This document shows, in pieces, positions 54,674-64,000 of a DNA stretch of 64,000 bases. The notes beneath the pieces are model-generated. The model did no database searches. It was not told the DNA's origin and worked only from the letters and a program-made list of their open reading frames with translations. Position 1 is the stretch's first letter. Each line of letters opens with the position of its first letter. The position numbers were made by a program, and so were the translations under genes. Source of the DNA: Paenibacillus sp. RUD330 (lineage in GTDB: Bacteria > Bacillota > Bacilli > Paenibacillales > Paenibacillaceae); assembly GCF_002243345.2 (NCBI RefSeq), contig NZ_CP022655.2:2420501-2484500 (forward strand), in the 5' to 3' direction.

Positions 54674-55489
54674 ATGGATTCCAGCCGGTTATGGCGGATT
54701 CTCGGCACGGGCTCGCTTGCAGCCACGCTGCTGCTGGGCGGAGGCTTTGTCTATGCCGTACAGGATATGCTCGGCAGCGGAAGCGGCCTGTCGGCTCCGG
54801 CAAAAAAACCCGTCCTCGCGGAGACGGGCGGCTCTTTCGCGGATGCTTCAACCATCTATGTGACCGCGCTGGGGGATTCCTTGACGAAAGGAGTCGGGGA
54901 CAACACCGGTGAAGGGTATGTGAAGCAGGTTCTCAAAGGTCTCGGCGAGGAGACAGGGAAACCGGTTCAGCAAATCAACAATCTGGCTGTCGCCGGCCTG
55001 ACGGCCAGCGAGCTGGACGAAATGCTGGAAAAGGACCAAGGGATGGCCTACCCGATCCGGCAAGCGAACCTGATCCTGCTGACGATCGGAGGCAACGACC
55101 TGTTCCGGACGGCATTGTCGCAAGCGGAGGACGGCAATGCTTCCGATATTTCGGTGGAAAGCGTCGCGTCGCGCATTCCGGATGCGATCGCATCGTTCAA
55201 GAGCGTGATCGGCCGGATCCGCGCCATCAATCCGGACGCGACCATCGCTTATACCGGACTATATAATCCATTCTACGACATTCCGGAATTGAAAGAAGGA
55301 ATCGTTCCCGTACAGAAATGGAACGAAGAGGCATTCGCCGTGCTGAGCAAGGACCCGCATGCGGTTCTGGTCCCGGTGCTGGATCTGTTCCAGCTGCACG
55401 GCTCCGGCTATTTGTCATCCGACCATTTTCATCCCAATCACGAAGGCTATGAAAGGATTTCAGACCGCATCGTCCAGTCGCTGAGCTGA
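54674..55489 (+). CDS. membrane-anchored SGNH/GDSL hydrolase
   Basis: 271 residues. An N-terminal hydrophobic segment (about 10-30: GSLAATLLLGGGFVYAV) exports or anchors it. Block I is TALGDSLTKGVGDNT, block II NNLAVAGLTASELD, block III LTIGGNDLFRTAL, and block V SSDHFHPNHEGYERIS. Ser, Gly, Asn and His-x-x-His catalytic positions are all present, so it should be an active esterase or lipase on envelope lipids or acylated polymers. GGGGGA lies 11 nt before ATG 54674. A YpmR-like lipase is the nearest type I recognise. Confidence 0.85.
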   Translation: MDSSRLWRILGTGSLAATLLLGGGFVYAVQDMLGSGSGLSAPAKKPVLAETGGSFADASTIYVTALGDSLTKGVGDNTGEGYVKQVLKGLGEETGKPVQQINNLAVAGLTASELDEMLEKDQGMAYPIRQANLILLTIGGNDLFRTALSQAEDGNASDISVESVASRIPDAIASFKSVIGRIRAINPDATIAYTGLYNPFYDIPELKEGIVPVQKWNEEAFAVLSKDPHAVLVPVLDLFQLHGSGYLSSDHFHPNHEGYERISDRIVQSLS

Positions 55490-55569
55490 ATGGAGAGCTC
55501 GCCGGACGGTTCAGAATCAGGGAATGGATCAAGCTATAGAGACAAGGATCAGGGCAGGAGGCGGACATC

Positions 55570-56619
55570 GTGACGATAGAGTACAAAATCAGGAAGCTTG
55601 ATCAGGAAAAGGAGGTCCTGCCGCAGAAGTCGGAGCCGGAACCGGACGGCAGGGACAAGCGGCTGTCCGAAGCGGCGACCGTGCTGTCCGTGCGCGGACT
55701 GAAGAAGAAGATCCGGGGAACATGGATCATCCATCAAGTGGATTTCGACGTGAAGGCCGGCGAGATTTTCGGATTTCTCGGGCCGAACGGCTCCGGCAAG
55801 ACGACGACGATCCGCATGCTCGTCGATCTCATCAAGCCGACGGAAGGCGAAGTGCTGATCGGAGGGCACAGCGTGCAGCGGAATCCCGAGCGGGCGCTCG
55901 CCGAGGTCGGCTCCATCGTCGAAAATCCGGAGATGTATCCGTTCATGAGCGGATGGGAGAATTTGGAGCATTTTGCGCGCATGCAGAGAGGGATCGACAA
56001 AAACCGCATCCGCGAGGTGGCGGAGATCGTCCGGCTCGACGACCGCATCCATGACAAGGTCAAAACCTACTCGCTCGGCATGCGCCAAAGGCTCGGGATC
56101 GCGCAGGCGCTGCTGGGGCGTCCGAAGCTGCTCATTCTCGACGAGCCGACGAACGGCTTGGATCCGAAGGGCATCAAGGAGCTGCGCGAATTCATCCGGA
56201 TGCTGGCGGACAGCGGCATCAGCCTGTTCATCTCCAGCCATCTGCTGAGCGAGATCCAGCTGATGTGCGACCGGGTCGCGATCATCGCCGGCGGACGCGT
56301 GCTGTCGGTCGGGCGGGTGGACGAGCTGGTGGCGCAAGCCGGCTCCTACGTGCTGTGGAAGACCGACCGGCCTGAGGAGGCGGAGAGGCTCCTGCTCCAG
56401 GAGCCGCAGCTGCGTATTCTGAGGGAAGGCGAATACCGGATGGACGAGAGCGCGCTCGCCCATCTGGAGGGTGCGGTCGTCACGACCGTCCCTGAGGCTG
56501 CGCTGCCCGGACTCGTAGCCCGCCTGGCGGGAGCAGGCATCGCAATCCATGCGGTGCAGCGCGTCGCGCCCACGCTCGAAGAGATGTTCCTGACGCTGAC
56601 GGAGGAGAATGAATCGTGA
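55570..56619 (+). CDS. ABC transporter ATP-binding protein
   Basis: 349 residues: Walker A GFLGPNGSGKTTTIRMLV, signature YSLGMRQRLGIA, Walker B LLILDEPTNGLD, H-loop SSHLLSE. A 40-residue N-terminal extension and a C-terminal domain of about 80 residues are typical of CcmA/bacitracin-type ABC-2 ATPases. GTG 55570 is used, 8 nt after AGGAGG. Its stop overlaps the permease GTG by 4 bp. The transported substrate is unknown. Confidence 0.92.
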   Translation: MTIEYKIRKLDQEKEVLPQKSEPEPDGRDKRLSEAATVLSVRGLKKKIRGTWIIHQVDFDVKAGEIFGFLGPNGSGKTTTIRMLVDLIKPTEGEVLIGGHSVQRNPERALAEVGSIVENPEMYPFMSGWENLEHFARMQRGIDKNRIREVAEIVRLDDRIHDKVKTYSLGMRQRLGIAQALLGRPKLLILDEPTNGLDPKGIKELREFIRMLADSGISLFISSHLLSEIQLMCDRVAIIAGGRVLSVGRVDELVAQAGSYVLWKTDRPEEAERLLLQEPQLRILREGEYRMDESALAHLEGAVVTTVPEAALPGLVARLAGAGIAIHAVQRVAPTLEEMFLTLTEENES

Positions 56620-57602
56620 GAGACCTGCTGCCGCTGATCCAGAATGAAACCTTGAAAATTTGGAAAAAGAAACGGTTCTATGTTATCCTTCTTATTCTAC
56701 TGGTGCTGATTCCGATCTTTACTTATGCGCAGATGAGGGTGTCGCAGACCAACGCCGTCCACTTCAAGGATTGGCGCAACCAGATCCAGCAGCAGATCAC
56801 GGATCTGCAGAATACGCTGGCCAGCGACAGGGTGCCCGAGGAGTGGAAGAAATACGACCGCATCGAGATTCTCCGCCTGCAGTATTATCTCGATCATGAC
56901 GTGAATCCAAGCAGTCCGGACGCCGTATCGTTCACCAGGCAGTTCATGGCGAGCTCCGTCTCGCTCTTCTTCCCCCTAATGATTTTGGCGATCGCCTCCG
57001 ATCTAGTATCGGGAGAGCGCTCCAGCGGCACGATCAAGATGCTGCTGACGCGGCCGGTGAAGCGCTGGAAGATCCTCATGAGCAAGCTTGTCGCGCTGAC
57101 GCTGTACGTCTCGCTCGCGATCGTAGCGACGGGAGCGGTCTCCTACCTGATATCGGGAGCCGTATTCGGCTACGGAGGCTGGAGCATGCCGGTGTTCACG
57201 GGCTTCGGCGTCCAGGGCGGCACGATCGACGCCAGCGGCGTGCATGCCGTGCCGCAGTGGCTGTACCTGTTCATGCAGAGCGGGCTGATCTGGGTGTCCT
57301 GCATGACCGTCGCCGTCCTGTCGCTCATGGTTTCCGTGCTGCTGAGAAGCACCGCCGCCAGCATCGTGACGATGATGGCGGCCGTCATTTCCGGCACGAT
57401 CCTCTCGGGCATGACATCCTCCTGGGAGAGCGCGAAATATTTGTTTTCGGTGAACATCGACCTGACCGATTACCTCGAAGGCGTGCCGGCGCCGATCGAC
57501 GGCATGAATCTCGTTTTTTCGCTAGGCGTGCTCGCGGCTTGGTCCGCGGCGGCTTTGGCCGTATCTTTCGGCATCTTTACGAAACAGGACATCTTGAATT
57601 AA
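56616..57602 (+). CDS. ABC-2 type permease
   Basis: 328 residues with an N-terminal helix (about 20-40), a periplasmic-side loop of about 90 residues and then five helices. The pattern fits ABC-2 permeases such as NatB/YhaP types; SGERSSGTIKMLLTRPVKRW is the family's conserved cytosolic loop. It is coupled to the upstream ATPase (GTGA overlap). The large extracytosolic loop (about 45-100) is charged and helical and may bind the substrate. Confidence 0.88.
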   Translation: MRDLLPLIQNETLKIWKKKRFYVILLILLVLIPIFTYAQMRVSQTNAVHFKDWRNQIQQQITDLQNTLASDRVPEEWKKYDRIEILRLQYYLDHDVNPSSPDAVSFTRQFMASSVSLFFPLMILAIASDLVSGERSSGTIKMLLTRPVKRWKILMSKLVALTLYVSLAIVATGAVSYLISGAVFGYGGWSMPVFTGFGVQGGTIDASGVHAVPQWLYLFMQSGLIWVSCMTVAVLSLMVSVLLRSTAASIVTMMAAVISGTILSGMTSSWESAKYLFSVNIDLTDYLEGVPAPIDGMNLVFSLGVLAAWSAAALAVSFGIFTKQDILN

Positions 57603-57687
57603 AATAGCTAAGATTCTCGGAAGCGCATCGATTCCCGCCCGGCGGGACGCTCCGGGCACAGGCTTCACAACGAAAAGGGGGACGCGT

Positions 57688-59670
<1,983 letters not shown>

Positions 59671-59682
59671 GGGGATATACCC

Positions 59683-62136
59683 ATGAGCACGAGCGAGCAG
59701 TTTTTGCCGGCTTTCCTCGAGGAAGTCGTCGGCGACCGATTCGGTCGCTATTCCAAATATATTATCCAGGACCGCGCCATTCCGGATGTCAGGGACGGCC
59801 TGAAGCCGGTGCAGAGGCGCATCCTGTACGCCATGTACGATTCCGGCAATACGCCGGACAAGCCTTACCGCAAATCCGCCAAAACCGTCGGCGACGTGAT
59901 GGGCAACTATCATCCGCACGGCGACTCCTCGATCTACGAGGGCATGGTGCGGATGGCGCAGCCTTGGAAAATGGGGCATACGCTCGTCGACGGCCACGGC
60001 AACTGGGGCTCGATCGACGATGATCCCGCGGCGGCGATGCGCTATACGGAAGCGCGCCTGTCGAACATCGCGATGGAGCTGCTGCGCGACATCGAGAAGC
60101 GCACCGTCCTCTTCAAGGACAACTTCGACAATACCGCCAAGGAGCCCGTCGTGCTTCCCGCCCGCTACCCGAATCTACTGGTCAACGGAGTCAGCGGGAT
60201 CAGCTCGGGCTTCGCGACGGAAATTCCGCCTCATAACCTCCGCGAGGTGATCGATGCCTGCATCGCGCTCATGCTGGACGGCAGCCTCGAGGTCGCCGAT
60301 CTGATGAAGATCATGAAAGGGCCGGATTTCCCGACGGGCGGCATCATCATGGGCGAGGACGGCATCCGCGAGGCGTATACGAACGGCAAAGGCCGCATCC
60401 ATCTTCGTTCGCGGACGGAAGTGGAGGAGCTGCGAGGCGGCAAGAAGCAGATCGTCGTCACGGAAATCCCTTACCAGGTCGTCAAGTCCCGTCTGGTGAC
60501 CGCGATGGAGAACATCCGCCTGGAGAAGAAGGTCGACGGCATCGCCGAGGTGCGGGACGAGAGCGGCCGCGAAGGCATGCGCATCGTCATCGAGCTGAAG
60601 AAAGACGCCGACGCCGAAGGCATCCTGGCTTATCTGCTCAAAAAGACCGACCTGCAGGTGACCTACAACTTCAACATGGTCGCGATCGTCAACAAGGCTC
60701 CGCGCCAAATGGGGATCAAGGAGATTCTGTCCGCCTATATCAACCATCAGAAGGAAGTCGTCACCTTCCGGACGCGCTTCGAGCTGGAGAAGGCGGAAGA
60801 CCGCGCCCATGTGCTGGAAGGGCTTGTCAAGGCGCTCAACATCCTCGACGAAGTCATCGCCAGCATCAAGGCGTCCAAAAACCGCTCGGATGCGCAGAAC
60901 AACCTGATGCAGCAGTTCGGCTTCAGCGAGCGCCAGGCCGACGCGATCCTGACTCTCCAGCTGTACCGGCTGACGAATCTGGAGATTACATCGCTGGAGA
61001 AGGAGCTGCGCGAGCTGGCCAAGAAGATCCAGTACCTTCGCTCCATTCTGGATAGCGAGCGCAAGCTGATCAAGGTCATTCAGGACGAGCTGACGGAAAT
61101 CCGGGAGAAATACGGCATCGATCGCCGCTCGGAGCTCCGCGGCGAGGTGGAGGAGCTCAAGGTCGGACTTGAAGTGCTCGTGAGCGCGGAGGATGTGCTC
61201 GTGGCGATCAGCCGCGAGGGCTATGTGAAGCGCACCGGCATGCTCAGCTTCACCCGCTCCGGCGGCGAGATCGATGCCTCCGGCGTCAAGGACGGGGATT
61301 CCATCCGCCACCTGCTGGAGGCGAGCACGATCGACAGCCTGCTCGTCTTCACCCGCAAGGGAAGCTACTACATGCTTCCGGTCCATGCGATACCGGAATT
61401 CAAATGGAAGGATGCGGGAACCGCGATCGTCAACGTCATCCCGATTCCGAAGGATGACGGCATCGCAGCGGTCATTCCGGTCAAAGACATCCAGAAGCCG
61501 GGCGAATCGCTGTTCTTCTTCACACGAAGAGGACAGGTGAAGCGCACGGAGCTCAAAGAATACGCGACGAACCGTTCGACGGCCATAGCCGCGTGCAAGG
61601 TGGCGGACGGAGACGAGATCGTAGCGGTCGTTCCATCCCGCGGCGAGAGCCATCTGCTGCTCGTCAGCAAGCTGGGCTCGGCCATCCGCTTCCCGGCGGA
61701 AGAAGTCAGTCCGATGGGACGCGTCTCCGGAGGCGTGCGCGGCATGCAGTTCAAGGAAGGCGACGAACTGGCCGCGGCGCTTGAGGTGAGCCGGGAAGAC
61801 GAGGGCGAGATTCTCGTCATCAGCGACCTCGGCTACGGCAAGCGCAGCCTGCTGGCCGACTATCCGGTGCAAGGGCGCGGCGGCAAGGGCGTGCAGTCCT
61901 TTGAATTCAAGGAAGGCAAGCGGGTCAAGCCGAACGGCAGCCGCCTTGCCGGCGCCTGGTACTGCCGTCAGCCTCGCGAGCTGAACGTGCAGCTCGCGAG
62001 CGGTGCCGTGCAGCGCTTCCTGACGGAGAAGACGCCGATCGAAGACCGCAGATCGATCGGGCGGCAGCTCGCTCAGGTCGAGAAGAGCGACTCCGTGCAG
62101 CAGCTGTATGCCCGTCCAGAGCTTGGGCAGAGCTGA
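59683..62136 (+). CDS. parC: DNA topoisomerase IV subunit A
   Basis: 817 residues. The breakage domain contains [20 protein letters not shown], the catalytic Tyr at about 121 ([11 protein letters not shown]) and the quinolone region [12 protein letters not shown]. Ser82 and Glu86, equivalent to S. aureus GrlA Ser80 and Glu84, are both the sensitive-type residues. The C-terminal beta-pinwheel follows from about residue 500. It forms topoisomerase IV with ParE. A strong terminator follows at 62167. Confidence 0.94.
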   Translation: MSTSEQFLPAFLEEVVGDRFGRYSKYIIQDRAIPDVRDGLKPVQRRILYAMYDSGNTPDKPYRKSAKTVGDVMGNYHPHGDSSIYEGMVRMAQPWKMGHTLVDGHGNWGSIDDDPAAAMRYTEARLSNIAMELLRDIEKRTVLFKDNFDNTAKEPVVLPARYPNLLVNGVSGISSGFATEIPPHNLREVIDACIALMLDGSLEVADLMKIMKGPDFPTGGIIMGEDGIREAYTNGKGRIHLRSRTEVEELRGGKKQIVVTEIPYQVVKSRLVTAMENIRLEKKVDGIAEVRDESGREGMRIVIELKKDADAEGILAYLLKKTDLQVTYNFNMVAIVNKAPRQMGIKEILSAYINHQKEVVTFRTRFELEKAEDRAHVLEGLVKALNILDEVIASIKASKNRSDAQNNLMQQFGFSERQADAILTLQLYRLTNLEITSLEKELRELAKKIQYLRSILDSERKLIKVIQDELTEIREKYGIDRRSELRGEVEELKVGLEVLVSAEDVLVAISREGYVKRTGMLSFTRSGGEIDASGVKDGDSIRHLLEASTIDSLLVFTRKGSYYMLPVHAIPEFKWKDAGTAIVNVIPIPKDDGIAAVIPVKDIQKPGESLFFFTRRGQVKRTELKEYATNRSTAIAACKVADGDEIVAVVPSRGESHLLLVSKLGSAIRFPAEEVSPMGRVSGGVRGMQFKEGDELAAALEVSREDEGEILVISDLGYGKRSLLADYPVQGRGGKGVQSFEFKEGKRVKPNGSRLAGAWYCRQPRELNVQLASGAVQRFLTEKTPIEDRRSIGRQLAQVEKSDSVQQLYARPELGQS

Positions 62137-62166
62137 TTCAACGACATGGCGGGATGAGAATAGCGA

Positions 62167-62204
62167 AGCCCGACCGGCTGAACGAGCCGGTCGGGCTTTT
62201 TTTT
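62167..62204 (+). terminator. terminator after parC
   Basis: AGCCCGACCGGCT pairs with AGCCGGTCGGGCT, followed by T's. Confidence 0.92.
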
Positions 62205-62232
62205 GATGCCAGGCCATCTCTCTTGCCTGCGC

Positions 62233-62403
62233 TCAGTCGAACGGCCGGTCCTCGGAAGGGTCGAGTCGGTCGATAACCTGTAAAAGCGCATCCAGCAGAA
62301 CCCACATCGGAACCGGCTCATCCGGCTTCTCCAGCCAGACCGAGTCTTTGATGATTCCGTATGCGCGTATTTTGCGGATCACGGATTCCTTATGCTCTTC
62401 CAC
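62233..62403 (-). CDS. small hypothetical protein (56 aa)
   Basis: A short minus-strand gene. GTG 62403 is 5 nt after AGGGTGG, and TGA is at 62235-62233. The 56 residues start MEEHKESVIRKIRAYGIIKD and end in PSEDRPFD. It is soluble with no cysteines, and looks like a small helical adaptor, though no family is recognised. Good codon use and a ribosome site distinguish it from shadows. It is convergent to parC, with the parC terminator between them. Confidence 0.65.
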   Translation of the reverse strand: MEEHKESVIRKIRAYGIIKDSVWLEKPDEPVPMWVLLDALLQVIDRLDPSEDRPFD

Positions 62404-62501
62404 GGTTACCACCCTTTCGCCTTCGCTCGAAGTTCTTCTCTGCAGTCTATGTCAGAGTGTGTCTAATGGTTCGGAATGATATCGATTAAGGTCTGCAATT
62501 A

Positions 62502-62545
62502 TTAATCCGATTAACCTTTCTTTCGACATTTTCAGATGGTATAAT
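62502..62545 (+). promoter_or_regulatory. extended -10 promoter and palindrome upstream of the marR gene
   Basis: TTAATC-C-GATTAA is a perfect palindrome (62502-62514), with another CGATTAA at 62483-62489. TGGTATAAT (62537-62545) is an extended -10 without a good -35. The palindrome may be the site of MarR autoregulation. Confidence 0.5.
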
Positions 62546-62627
62546 TTAGGATAGGAATCAGGAAAAGGACTTGCCCGGGCTTCCTGCGGACGAGCCTGGC
62601 CAACTGAACAGATTGGGGTTGAAGTCG

Positions 62628-63047
62628 TTGTCGGTTATGATTACGGAGGATTTCGCCAAATTGTGGATGAAGCTTTCAAGGGAATGGAAAACCCATCTGG
62701 AAGACAGCCTGCTGCCGAACTTGACGGAAGGCCAGCTCAACGCGCTCGAGCTGCTGATCAAGCATCAGCCGATGAAGCCGTCCGAGCTGCTGCAGCATCT
62801 GCATACGACGCCGGCTGCCATCACGACGCTGCTCGACCGGATGGAGCGCGGCGGCTTGATCGAGCGGGGCCGGGATCTGGCCGATCGCCGGATCGTCTGG
62901 GTGACCGTCACGGAGCATGGGGAGAAGGAAGCCGCGCGCGGCACGGAAGTCAGGGAAGCCTTCATCCGGGGAGCTCTGGACAGGATCTCATCCCATAACC
63001 AGCAGCTTCTCGTGTATTTGCTTGGAAAAGTGGCGAACGCCGGCTGA
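62628..63047 (+). CDS. MarR family transcriptional regulator
   Basis: About 139 residues. The winged helix is visible: NLTEGQLNALELLIKHQPMK, SELLQHLHTTPAAITTLLDR, ERGGLIERGRDLADRRIVWV with the conserved Asp-Arg-Arg of the wing. N- and C-terminal helices form the dimer. The start is uncertain. TTG 62628 is 9 nt from GGGG (62615-62618); ATG 62637 also fits the family length but has no site. No neighbouring gene is an obvious target; the palindrome upstream suggests autoregulation. The terminator at 63034 overlaps its end. Confidence 0.85.
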   Translation: MSVMITEDFAKLWMKLSREWKTHLEDSLLPNLTEGQLNALELLIKHQPMKPSELLQHLHTTPAAITTLLDRMERGGLIERGRDLADRRIVWVTVTEHGEKEAARGTEVREAFIRGALDRISSHNQQLLVYLLGKVANAG

Positions 63048-63069
63048 TTGCCGGCGTTCGTTTTCTTTT
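63034..63069 (+). terminator. terminator after the marR gene
   Basis: CGAACGCCGGC pairs with GCCGGCGTTCG, followed by TTTTCTTTT. It overlaps the stop codon. Confidence 0.9.
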
Positions 63070-63104
63070 GGCCCGCATGGGAGGCTGCCTCCCGCTGTCT
63101 AGCT

Positions 63105-64000
63105 TCAGGAATTCGACGGCAGCAGCTCGACTTCGATAGGACGCGAGCCGCTTTCCGCTTTTACGGTGAAATAGCCCTTGCCCGGCTCCAGCTTCACCTT
63201 CGTTCCATCCGCCGAAGTTCCATATGCAGGCATGGAGAAGACAGCGTCATAGGCTCCGAAAACAAGCTTTCCCTTGAAGATCGCCACATTCACATTTGTT
63301 GTTTTGGCTTTGAGGGACGTCCAGTAGACGATCAAATCGCCGGCCGCCGCTGTGTCGCCGTTTTTTCCTTTCAATCGGACCTTCTGGCCGATCGCCACCG
63401 GATTGGGGGAGATGTCGATGAAAGGCAGCACCTTCAAAGCAAGGAAGTCCTTGAACGCCGCTGAATCATGCAGAACGAGGCTGTCCTTTCCTCCGGCCGC
63501 TCCGTATACGAGCTTGCTGCCGGCATCGGCATAGAGCGCCGTGCCATCGCCCTGGCTGAATTCGATGCTCATGCCGTGGAAAAACTGATCGTCGGGAACC
63601 TTGGCAACCGTCTCCCGGACTCCTTTTGCTGCGAACTTCTGCAAGATGCCGCAGACGGTGGCGATAGAGGCCTTATCGTTCGGGTTGGCTCCGTTGAGGG
63701 AGATGTAGGCCGCATCGGCATCCTGCATGTAGACGGTTTTGACCGTCTCGCTGGAGCATTCGGCGGCGAGCTCATCGACAGCACGCGGCTTCGGCAGGCT
63801 CTGCCGTTCCTTTTCATAGGATGGGCGGTAATAGGACAGCCGGTCATGGCCGCCGCCATTGAGGTTGTTGTAGAAGAAATCCAGCTGCCCGTTGCCCATA
63901 TCGGCGGCCGCTGCAAGCCCGTCTGCCTTGGAAGGCATGCTGTGGGCAGCTTCCAGCTCCTTGCCCGAAAGAAGCTGGTCGGCCAGCGTTGTGACGGTAT
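63105..64000 (-). CDS. hypothetical protein, C-terminal part (start outside window)
   Basis: The minus frame is open to the window edge, so the N-terminus and any signal peptide are unseen; an internal ATG at 63938 is not a good start because the frame continues upstream (VTTLADQLLSGKELEAAHS). The visible 298 residues contain a domain with FFYNNLNGGGHDRLSYYRPS, then a region of alternating beta strands. The C-terminal 100 residues (PNPVAIGQKVRLKGKNGDTA onward) resemble an immunoglobulin-like or copper-amine-oxidase-like all-beta fold. The protein is likely secreted or surface attached, but this cannot be shown here. No enzyme motif is visible. Confidence 0.6.
   Translation of the reverse strand, partial: TVTTLADQLLSGKELEAAHSMPSKADGLAAAADMGNGQLDFFYNNLNGGGHDRLSYYRPSYEKERQSLPKPRAVDELAAECSSETVKTVYMQDADAAYISLNGANPNDKASIATVCGILQKFAAKGVRETVAKVPDDQFFHGMSIEFSQGDGTALYADAGSKLVYGAAGGKDSLVLHDSAAFKDFLALKVLPFIDISPNPVAIGQKVRLKGKNGDTAAAGDLIVYWTSLKAKTTNVNVAIFKGKLVFGAYDAVFSMPAYGTSADGTKVKLEPGKGYFTVKAESGSRPIEVELLPSNS

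Overview
The window is a GC-rich chromosomal segment of a Gram-positive, probably Paenibacillaceae, bacterium. The signs are strong AGGAGG-type ribosome sites, frequent GTG and TTG starts, a proline T-box leader, a Bacillus-type methionine-salvage set (MtnW/X/B/E/U), S-layer-homology and copper-amine-oxidase-like cell-wall proteins, a MocR regulator, DnaD, a DynA-type double dynamin and ParE/ParC. No rRNA, tRNA, CRISPR array, transposase or prophage gene was seen.

Layout. 0-5.5 kb: the end of a 3-hydroxyacyl-CoA dehydrogenase gene runs by 4-bp overlaps into ackA and asnS, followed by dnaD, a small DUF1450-like protein, ferritin and an unknown protein; two related intergenic repeats lie here. 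5.5-13.2 kb: sugar-catabolism-like genes (AraC regulator, two TIM-barrel isomerase/epimerase-like proteins, a Gfo/Idh/MocA oxidoreductase), an AT-rich CPBP protease gene, a MerR-methyltransferase fusion and an EamA transporter. 13.3-20.6 kb: MocR regulator; an ECF-type sigma factor fused to a C39/BtrH-like domain, translationally coupled to a solute-binding protein with no signal peptide; and an FAD monooxygenase with a TetR regulator. 20.7-31.1 kb: methionine salvage and proline synthesis are interleaved on the minus strand in the order mtnE, T-box, proB, 1.1 kb of repeats, proA, proC, mtnW, mtnX, mtnB. The divergent mtnU completes the MtnE reaction. 31.1-36.9 kb: a LysR regulator divergent from leuCD, the yedE-yedF sulfur/selenium pair, and an endonuclease/exonuclease/phosphatase-family protein. 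37-43.8 kb: an envelope cluster with two duplicated N-acetylmuramoyl-L-alanine amidases, a GerMN lipoprotein and a large SLH protein. 43.9-64 kb: nth, a small unknown gene, the frameshifted dynamin locus, a heterodimeric ABC exporter, purT, an SGNH hydrolase, an ABC-2 pair, parE-parC, a 56-aa minus-strand gene, a MarR regulator and a partial unknown protein.

Most interesting: (i) the sigma-C39-like fusion coupled to a cytosolic-looking substrate-binding protein; (ii) a repeat family whose flanks are conserved while the central hairpin arms differ in sequence but stay complementary; (iii) proline and methionine-salvage genes in one co-directional array behind a T-box; (iv) the dynamin gene broken by what look like two frame changes in an extremely GC-rich linker. 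All functions are assigned by reading motifs; no searches were run.
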